This document shows, in pieces, positions 1 to 4,362 of a stretch of DNA of 5,233 nucleotides. A model generated the notes under the pieces. That model was not told the origin of the DNA. It saw nothing but the letters and a program-made list of their open reading frames with translations, and ran no database searches. The DNA comes from an uncultured bacterium. GTDB taxonomy: Bacteria > Eisenbacteria > RBG-16-71-46 > CAIMUX01. Position 1 is the first letter of the stretch. Every line of letters starts with the position of its first letter. The stretch lies in assembly GCA_946886185.1 (NCBI GenBank), contig CAMPIC010000259.1:1-5233 (forward strand), read 5' to 3'. The position numbers and the translations under genes were made by a program.

Positions 1-268
1 CCATGGCCGCTGCGATTCCTTCTCCGAACTCCGCGGGAGGCTTGCCCAGCGCGAGCTCGATCCGGCGAGGCGATCCGAGCAAGTTGGTCACGACGGGAAA
101 GGGGGAATCGTCGACCCGCTCGAAGAAGAGCGCCGGTCCGAAACGATGGGAGATGCGGTTGGTGATCTCCGCGATTTCGTAGCGCGCGCTGACCGGCGCG
201 GAGATCCGCACCAATTCATCGTTCCGTTCGAGCCGATCCAGGAAGGAGCGCAGATCGAGGTAGCTCAC
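1..268 (-). CDS. UbiD-family prenylated-FMN-dependent decarboxylase, N-terminal part (cut by window edge)
   Basis: The first 89 residues are visible and the gene continues past base 1. The protein opens SYLDLRSFLDRLE, continues with NDELVRISAPVSARYEIAEI, and then GPALFFERV and PVVTNLLGS. This is the characteristic N-terminal domain of UbiD (polyprenyl-hydroxybenzoate or aryl carboxylate decarboxylase). In the family this enzyme uses prenylated FMN, made by UbiX, to decarboxylate a prenylated aromatic acid in quinone synthesis. The catalytic Glu/Arg/Glu region lies outside the window. The start is GTG at 268-266; the frame fits the family N-terminus exactly and only a weak GGTGG lies 3 bases upstream, so translation may depend on coupling to ubiX, whose stop is 25 bases away. 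Given the UbiA type upstream, this may be the MqnL version (futalosine menaquinone route), but the fragment cannot separate UbiD from MqnL. Confidence 0.93.
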   Translation of the reverse strand, partial: MSYLDLRSFLDRLERNDELVRISAPVSARYEIAEITNRISHRFGPALFFERVDDSPFPVVTNLLGSPRRIELALGKPPAEFGEGIAAAM

Positions 269-293
269 CGCCCACCGCCGCCGATGTTACGAG

Positions 294-845
294 TCACAAC
301 CGGTCTTCCCTCCAGCCGGCTCCCGGATCGGCGCCCACCAGCGCGAGCAGCTTGGAAGTGTATCCGGCGACCACGTCCTCGACGGTCGAGGGGCGATGGT
401 AGAAGGGAGGCATGATCGGCGCGATGATCCCCCCTTCGCGCGAAATCCGGAGCGCGCTCTCCAACATTCCGGTCGAGAGCGGCGTCTCGCGGAGCGCGAG
501 GATGAGTCGCATCCGTTCCTTGAGCGCGACCTGAGCGGCCCGTGTGATGAGCGTATCGCCCACACCGAAAGAGATCTTGGAGAGAGTGGACGCGCTGCAC
601 GGCACGATCACGAACGCGTCGTATCGGTTGGATCCGGACGCGAACGGCGAGGCGAGGTCGTGATCGGAATAGGTCTCTTTCACATAAGGAGCCAGATCCT
701 TGATCGTGAGGTCGAGCTCGTCGTGCAGGAGCGCCTTTCCCCAGTCGGAGACGATCAGATACTTCTCGCCCGGACAGCGCTGTAAGAAATCGAGTGCGAA
801 CGCCGCGCCCGAAGCCCCACTGATTCCGACGAGAATCCGGCTCAC
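294..845 (-). CDS. ubiX: UbiX-family flavin prenyltransferase
   Basis: This is a complete flavoprotein of 183 residues, close to the E. coli length of 189. It joins dimethylallyl phosphate to FMN to make prenylated FMN, the cofactor of UbiD next door; it is cytosolic. The N-terminal Rossmann loop is GISGASG (residues 7-13). SDWGK starts at about residue 33, PCSAS is at 82-86, and the segment GVGDTLITRAAQVALKERMR is typical. RETPL (119-123) supplies the conserved Arg-Glu pair of the active site, and FYHRP (148-152) is the C-terminal active-site motif. I chose GTG at 845-843 because GGAAGG (855-860) sits 9 bases upstream and the protein then aligns end to end with E. coli UbiX (MKRLIVGISGASG). 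The in-frame ATG at 854 would add three residues but directly abuts that Shine-Dalgarno. A TTG at 887 is less likely. In a futalosine organism this would be called MqnM. Confidence 0.95.
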   Translation of the reverse strand: MSRILVGISGASGAAFALDFLQRCPGEKYLIVSDWGKALLHDELDLTIKDLAPYVKETYSDHDLASPFASGSNRYDAFVIVPCSASTLSKISFGVGDTLITRAAQVALKERMRLILALRETPLSTGMLESALRISREGGIIAPIMPPFYHRPSTVEDVVAGYTSKLLALVGADPGAGWREDRL

Positions 846-960
846 CCGGGCCATCCTTCCGCACGAACTGTGTACGAAGGAGTGCAAAGAGCGAGGCGTA
901 GCAGAGACGCGATCGCGCTCGTCGGTGCGATGCGACGCACCGTTCCAGTGTCCGGCCGCA
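846..960 (-). other. ubiA-ubiX intercistronic gap with inverted repeats
   Basis: This 115-base gap is larger than the 25 bases between ubiX and ubiD. It holds a perfect 7-bp stem, CGGTGCG (923-929) with CGCACCG (936-942), around a 6-base loop, and a separate perfect 10-base palindrome, CGCGATCGCG (908-917). No T-run follows the stem in the direction of transcription, so it does not look like an intrinsic terminator. It could be an mRNA processing or stabilising structure or an operator. In GC-rich DNA, stems of this size also arise by chance. A 39-codon frame that overlaps the ubiA stop crosses the gap but has no protein-like character. Confidence 0.35.
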
Positions 961-1782
961 TCACAAAAACACTCCCGCCGAAACGAACGCCAGCACCGCG
1001 AATCCGATCACGATGTTCATGTTGAAGAAGGCGAGCTCGACTTGTTCCGCGAGACGGTGCTCGACGTAGAGCAGCAGTCCGACCAGTCCGGCGCCCGCCA
1101 GCACCCACAAGGGCCAGCGGTGCTGCAGGTGCAGCAGCAGGAGTGCGATCCAGGCGAGAAAGTGGACGATCCCGGAGATCGCGACCGCGCGTTCACGGCC
1201 GACCCGAGCCGGAATCGAATGGATCCCATGGCGCCGGTCGAAATCGACATCCAAGGTGGCGTAGATGATGTCGAACCCGGCCACCCAAAGCAGCCCGAAG
1301 AGCCCGAGGAGAGCGACCTCTTCGATCCCGTGCCAGGTTTGCCGAACCGCGAGCCATCCTCCGAGTGGAGACAGCCCGAGCGCGAGCCCCACTCCGAAGT
1401 GACACAGCAGTGTGAATCGCTTCAGGTAGGGATAGATCACGAAGACCGCGAGCGGAATGGGCGAGATCGCGAGCAGGAACGGAGAGAGGGCGGCTGCGGC
1501 TGCCAGATAGGCCAGGACTCCGGCGATCGCGACCGACCAAGCCTGCCTCATGTGGAGCGCTCCCGCGGGAAGCTCTCGTTGCGACGTTCGCGCATTCTTC
1601 GCGTCGATCTCGCGGTCGATGATCCGGTTGAGCGCCATCGCGGCGGTTCGCGCGCCCGCGGCGGCAAGGAGCGCGAGAAGCAGGATCCGGAGCGCCGGCA
1701 TTCCGTCGGCGGCGAGGAACATCCCCGCGAAGACCAGCGGGAGGGAAAACAGAGTGTGGCTGATCTTGATGAACCGCCCCAT
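961..1782 (-). CDS. UbiA-family aromatic prenyltransferase, MqnP-like (futalosine-pathway type)
   Basis: This is a polytopic membrane enzyme of 273 residues (E. coli UbiA has 290). It transfers a polyprenyl chain to an aromatic carboxylate at the inner membrane. Both Mg-diphosphate motifs are intact: NRIIDREID (52-60) and DIIYATLDVDFD (171-182). The region between them (YPYLKRFTLLCHFGVGLALG, then SPLGGW) and the tail of motif two (HGIHSIPARVG) resemble the UbiA branch found with futalosine genes, called MqnP, rather than E. coli UbiA. That assignment is by eye. About seven to eight hydrophobic segments follow one another. It is first of three genes in the order ubiA-ubiX-ubiD. ATG at 1782 has no visible Shine-Dalgarno and leaves only four residues before the conserved FIKISHTLFSLP. 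An in-frame TTG at 1830, ten bases after GAGGT (1841-1845), would add 16 residues and is a serious alternative. Confidence 0.92.
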   Translation of the reverse strand: MGRFIKISHTLFSLPLVFAGMFLAADGMPALRILLLALLAAAGARTAAMALNRIIDREIDAKNARTSQRELPAGALHMRQAWSVAIAGVLAYLAAAAALSPFLLAISPIPLAVFVIYPYLKRFTLLCHFGVGLALGLSPLGGWLAVRQTWHGIEEVALLGLFGLLWVAGFDIIYATLDVDFDRRHGIHSIPARVGRERAVAISGIVHFLAWIALLLLHLQHRWPLWVLAGAGLVGLLLYVEHRLAEQVELAFFNMNIVIGFAVLAFVSAGVFL

Positions 1783-1913
1783 CCGAATCAGGGTGGGCGG
1801 AGCGACTCGGTCTTGGACTACGCTGCTCAAGGATCGCTGAACCTCGTCACGTCGTCGCCTTGGTGCATCTGCCGTGTGTGGTAGGTTGGGGATCACGAGC
1901 CTTCCGCCGAACC

Positions 1914-1943
1914 TTGACACATCGGGTCGGGACAGGGTAAACC
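1914..1943 (+). promoter_or_regulatory. Candidate sigma-70-type promoter for the lipoprotein gene
   Basis: TTGACA at 1914-1919 matches the -35 consensus in all six positions. The best -10 at an allowed distance is weak: TAAACC (1938-1943) after an 18-base spacer, or GTAAAC after 17. This would give a leader of roughly 135-140 bases before the ATG at 2088, containing the palindrome at 2053-2062. The -35 hexamer is the only strong part, and one such match in several kilobases is not rare. Confidence 0.3.
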
Positions 1944-2052
1944 AGAGATCTAAGTTACAACAGCACAGTGGTTTCCACCACACGCAAGTGCCTACGCGGG
2001 GCCCGAGTGGTCTCATGCCACTCCGGTCGCCGATTCGGATGCGCCTCGGGCC

Positions 2053-2062
2053 GGAGGCCTCC
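2053..2062. repeat. Perfect 10-base palindrome in the lipoprotein leader
   Basis: GGAGGCCTCC reads the same on both strands and ends 25 bases before the lipoprotein start, 11 bases before its Shine-Dalgarno. It also contains an anti-Shine-Dalgarno-like CCTCC that could pair with the downstream AGAAGGAG. It may be a half-site for a regulator or part of a leader fold that masks the ribosome site. It is short enough to be chance. Confidence 0.25.
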
Positions 2063-2073
2063 CCGTGAATAGA

Positions 2074-2081
2074 AGAAGGAG
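2074..2081 (+). promoter_or_regulatory. Strong Shine-Dalgarno of the lipoprotein gene
   Basis: AGAAGGAG lies 6 bases before ATG 2088. It is by far the best ribosome site in the window and fixes the start of the lipoprotein. The neighbouring quinone genes have weak or absent sites. Confidence 0.85.
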
Positions 2082-2087
2082 CCCTGC

Positions 2088-2741
2088 ATGTGGAAGTCGT
2101 TCGGATGGTGCGTCGCGCTCGCCGTGCTCCTCGGCTGCTCCGGCGAACCGGAGCAGCAGCCAGTCTTGACGAAGGACGGCAAGGAGATCGACCTCGAGCT
2201 CCTCGATCCCGCGCTGCAACCGTTGCGTCGCGATTTCGAAGACGCTTACGGTCACACCCGTCTGGTCGCGGTGCTCTCTTCCACCTGTTCCGATTGCCTC
2301 GAAAACAGCCGCAAGCTCTTCCGGACGGCGATCCCGCGCCTCGATGAGATGGGAATCGAGGTGTTCTTCATCTGGGGCTCCCCGTTGCCTCCCGACACAT
2401 TTCATCGCGCTCGCGACATGGCCGCGGAGTTGGCCTGGCCCAATCTCCACCACTACTACGACGAGAGCGGGCGGGTAACCCGCGCGTTCGGCCGCACCAT
2501 GGGACTCGCTCCCGGTTCCAATGCCTACGACATCTTCTTCCTCTATGGACCGGAAGCGACCTGGGATCCGGAAGGGAAAATGGACGAGGAGCCGGAGGAC
2601 TTCAATGTGGCGGAAACCTTCTGGTCCCCTCCGCAGCCGGATCGATGGTGGGCGGATCCCGAGCGCTACCCCGGATTCCAGAGGATGTGGGTCGCGGAGA
2701 TTCTCGCCGCGGTCGGGGCCGACACGACCTCCACTCCATGA
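2088..2741 (+). CDS. Thioredoxin-like lipoprotein with CSDC motif, function unknown
   Basis: The protein has 217 residues. It begins with a basic residue, a short hydrophobic core and the lipobox LLGC with Cys17, so it should be cut by signal peptidase II and lipid-anchored facing the periplasm. After a linker (18-55), residues 58-155 look like a thioredoxin fold: RLVAVLSSTCSDCLENSRK places C67-S-D-C70 after a beta strand, as CxxC does in thioredoxins; then comes a helix, a strand (IEVFFIWG) and a late strand, DIFFLYG (148-154). The cis-Pro usually just before that strand is not seen; the aligned position appears to be Asp148. The C-terminal 60 residues are rich in Trp, Pro and acidic residues (RWWADPERYPGF) and are not typical thioredoxin. 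It may be a thiol-disulfide oxidoreductase or a redox or metal sensor; no substrate can be named. The start is fixed by AGAAGGAG 6 bases upstream. It is followed closely by the glycosyltransferase gene and is probably cotranscribed with it. Confidence 0.85.
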   Translation: MWKSFGWCVALAVLLGCSGEPEQQPVLTKDGKEIDLELLDPALQPLRRDFEDAYGHTRLVAVLSSTCSDCLENSRKLFRTAIPRLDEMGIEVFFIWGSPLPPDTFHRARDMAAELAWPNLHHYYDESGRVTRAFGRTMGLAPGSNAYDIFFLYGPEATWDPEGKMDEEPEDFNVAETFWSPPQPDRWWADPERYPGFQRMWVAEILAAVGADTTSTP

Positions 2742-2791
2742 ACGAGCGGACTCCCAAAGCGGCACACGTGAGCCGCGCCGATCGCTCCTGA
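2738..2791 (+). other. Possible 17-codon mini-ORF linking lipoprotein and glycosyltransferase genes
   Basis: The ATG at 2738 overlaps the lipoprotein stop in an ATGA arrangement and encodes MNERTPKAAHVSRADRS. It ends at TGA 2789-2791, which overlaps the GAGG Shine-Dalgarno of the next gene. A ribosome that reinitiated here would open the hairpin at 2778-2800 and stop at the next ribosome site, coupling the two genes. It has no recognisable product. It may act only by being translated, or be a remnant of an older start. This is inference from layout. Confidence 0.3.
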
Positions 2792-2800
2792 GGCGATCGG
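2778..2800 (+). promoter_or_regulatory. Hairpin covering the glycosyltransferase ribosome site
   Basis: CCGATCGC (2778-2785) and GCGATCGG (2793-2800) form a perfect 8-bp stem with a 7-base loop, TCCTGAG. The stem ends one base before ATG 2802. The candidate Shine-Dalgarno GAGG (2790-2793) lies in the loop and the first stem base, 8 bases from the start. The loop also holds the stop of the 17-codon mini-ORF. If formed in mRNA it would limit initiation unless upstream translation melts it. Confidence 0.45.
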
Positions 2801-2801
2801 G

Positions 2802-4343
2802 ATGAACGAGCGGTCCGGAGCGTCGCTCCCGCGCCGTTCGTCGAACGGGTGGAGCCCGTGGTTCTTCGCGGTGATCGCCTGCGCCGGCCTGATCGCGATG
2901 TTCATCTTCTTCCCGCAGCGGGCGTTCACCGTGCGCGATGAGTCCAATTACGTGGGAGTCGCGCTCGCGCTCGCGAAGGAGAAGTCGCTCGACGTCGTCG
3001 ATCCGGAATCGCTCGACGGGCTGGTTCCCTGGGTGACGATCAAGAACGGTCATCGGATCCCACAACACCCGCTCGGGATTTCTTTCCTCGCGGCGCCTCT
3101 CGCCGGAGTCTTCGGGTGGAAGAGCTGCTACGTCCTGGGCTTCGGCATCTGGCTGATTGGCGCCTACCTCTTCGCGCGACTTCTGGAACGAGAACGATTG
3201 CCTGCCGCGTATACGGTCCTCTATCTGCTCTTCCCGCCGCTCCTGCTGTACAGCCGCTTCTACATGACCGATGTACCGTCCGCGGTGCTCTGTCTGGCGG
3301 CGTTGTATGCGCTGCGCATTCCGGAGCCGGAGGGGGATCCCGTGACGCGCGGATTCTCCGATCGGAGGCGGGCTGTGCTAGGGATGTCGGCGCTCGGGCT
3401 CGCATTCCTTGTCCGCCAGACCAACGCCATCTTCATCGCGCCGCTCGCGTTCGTCGCTCTCCGGCAGGCGATCCGGCGCCGTGAGCGCGGCCTCGCCATC
3501 GCGCTGATCGCGATGGGAGCGGTGTTTTTGGGAGTCCACCTCGCTCTCAACGACTACTACCTGGGAACCGCGTTCGCATCCTCATACGACCTGGCCCGCG
3601 TCGGGGACGAGGGCTCCGGTCTGCCGCCGCGCTTCAGTCTGCAGAACGCCGCGCACAATCTTCCCTTCTATTTGGTCTCGCTTCTGACCGTGTATCCGCT
3701 GCTCCTCTTCGCGCTCGGTCGGGCCTGGCGAGAGCGTCGATTCGTCGAGTCGATCTGCGTCACCGGAGGGATTGCGTTCTACGCGGTCTATCACTTCACC
3801 GATCGGGACGCCAATCCGCTGCTTTCCCTGGTGCGCGGCCAGCGTTTCTTGTTGCCGTATTCCGCGATCCTGCTTCTGTTCTATGCAAAGATGCTTCACG
3901 AGCGCCGATTCTTCCGCCTGCTCATCACTCGCGCGCCGGTGGTCTACGTGATCCTGGCGGTCGCCGGCATCTTCGGGGCCGCCTATGCGCAGACCCGATT
4001 CACGCGAGAATCCGTTGCCGCGCAGAAGTGGGCGTACGAGCACACCGACGGCGCGGATACCGAGCTCATCCTGGAGAACGTCGACAGCGCGGAGTTCCTC
4101 CACGGCGCGTTCGCGCCCCGGAACTACCGAATGATCCGGTCGGGGTCGCAGTTCGAGGAGGCATTCGACAGGGCCGCGCCGTCATTCGAACGGATCCTCG
4201 TCGTGGAGACCGACCACCGCTACCGGCGGGGGGAGCGGTTCGCGCAGCCGTTGGCCGAGGCGGGGGGGCGAGGAGGGTTCGAGGTGCGGACAGTGCACTC
4301 GGTCGGCCCCACCACCTTCGTCCTGCTCGAACGCCCGCGCTGA
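2802..4343 (+). CDS. GT-C membrane glycosyltransferase, GT39/ArnT-like
   Basis: The protein has 513 residues and many membrane segments. After TM1 (about 20-37) comes a loop with VRDESNY (44-50), the acidic D-E-x-x-Y-type motif of the first outer loop in ArnT/PMT-like GT-C enzymes, the presumed catalytic base. Further hydrophobic segments fall near 91-105, 109-127, 135-150, 158-172, 190-220, 229-249, 287-306, 315-332, 349-364 and 377-397. YMTDVPS (154-160) resembles the second conserved loop of the family. Residues 400-513 are a soluble tail, predicted periplasmic. Such enzymes move a sugar from a polyprenyl-phosphate donor to lipid A, a glycan or a protein on the outer face of the inner membrane; donor and acceptor cannot be read here. 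ATG 2802 has GAGG 8 bases upstream, inside a hairpin. The gene lies 60 bases after the lipoprotein and converges on the RND gene. Confidence 0.85.
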   Translation: MNERSGASLPRRSSNGWSPWFFAVIACAGLIAMFIFFPQRAFTVRDESNYVGVALALAKEKSLDVVDPESLDGLVPWVTIKNGHRIPQHPLGISFLAAPLAGVFGWKSCYVLGFGIWLIGAYLFARLLERERLPAAYTVLYLLFPPLLLYSRFYMTDVPSAVLCLAALYALRIPEPEGDPVTRGFSDRRRAVLGMSALGLAFLVRQTNAIFIAPLAFVALRQAIRRRERGLAIALIAMGAVFLGVHLALNDYYLGTAFASSYDLARVGDEGSGLPPRFSLQNAAHNLPFYLVSLLTVYPLLLFALGRAWRERRFVESICVTGGIAFYAVYHFTDRDANPLLSLVRGQRFLLPYSAILLLFYAKMLHERRFFRLLITRAPVVYVILAVAGIFGAAYAQTRFTRESVAAQKWAYEHTDGADTELILENVDSAEFLHGAFAPRNYRMIRSGSQFEEAFDRAAPSFERILVVETDHRYRRGERFAQPLAEAGGRGGFEVRTVHSVGPTTFVLLERPR

Positions 4344-4362
4344 GCCTCACGCCGAGGGTCAG
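4340..4362. terminator. Possible bidirectional terminator hairpin at convergent stops
   Basis: CTGAGCCTC (4340-4348) pairs with GAGGGTCAG (4354-4362) with one internal G-G mismatch, giving an 8-of-9 stem and a 5-base loop, ACGCC. Both stop codons lie in the arms: TGA 4341-4343 of the glycosyltransferase and, on the other strand, TGA 4361-4359 of the transporter. Neither side has a T-run, so factor-independent termination is doubtful. Confidence 0.3.

Larger units (their letters stand above)
1783..2087. promoter_or_regulatory. Divergent intergenic region between the quinone genes and the lipoprotein gene
   Basis: About 305 bases separate two divergently read genes, so promoters for both should lie here. 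Reading frames cross it, but their translations are Arg/Pro/Ser-rich and look like shadows. Part of it may code if ubiA starts at TTG 1830. Visible elements are a perfect TTGACA at 1914-1919 (plus strand), a small stem GTGGT-TTCC-ACCAC (1968-1981), a perfect 10-base palindrome GGAGGCCTCC (2053-2062), and competing stem bases GCCTC (2043-2047) with GAGGC (2054-2058). The stretch 1915-1965 is visibly more AT-rich than its surroundings, as expected around a promoter. I could not pick a convincing minus-strand promoter for ubiA. Confidence 0.6.
2738..2813 (+). repeat. 12-base direct repeat of a gene start
   Basis: ATGAACGAGCGG occurs at 2738-2749 and again, identical, at 2802-2813. Both copies are start codons followed by Asn-Glu-Arg, 64 bases apart. 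The second opens the glycosyltransferase; the first opens the mini-ORF that overlaps the lipoprotein stop. This suggests a small tandem duplication of the start region, or an insertion that displaced it. Confidence 0.5.

Noticed and set aside
842..962. 39-codon minus-strand frame whose ATG overlaps the ubiA stop and runs to the ubiX start
   Set aside because: The overlap is of the coupling type, but the peptide has no motif or good ribosome site and its end runs into ubiX. It is kept only as part of the gap description.
700..1884. 394-residue plus-strand open frame antisense to ubiX and ubiA
   Set aside because: Its translation is Arg/Glu/Gln/Pro-rich with no domain character, and it lies opposite genes with clear family motifs. 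It is a GC-driven shadow.
1874..2068. 64-residue plus-strand frame in the divergent intergenic region
   Set aside because: It has no ribosome site and no protein-like composition, and it crosses the likely promoter zone.
2013..3068. 351-residue minus-strand open frame opposite the lipoprotein and glycosyltransferase genes
   Set aside because: It is highly charged and low in hydrophobic order, has no motif, and overlaps two well-supported plus-strand genes and their junction.
3582..4103. 173-residue minus-strand frame inside the glycosyltransferase
   Set aside because: It is a shadow of a membrane-protein gene with no independent signal.
4200..4280. G-rich stretch near the end of the glycosyltransferase gene, possible frameshift or quadruplex
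   Set aside because: The frame stays open through it to a sensible C-terminus (TTFVLLERPR), and the G-runs are explained by Gly/Arg codons in GC-rich DNA.
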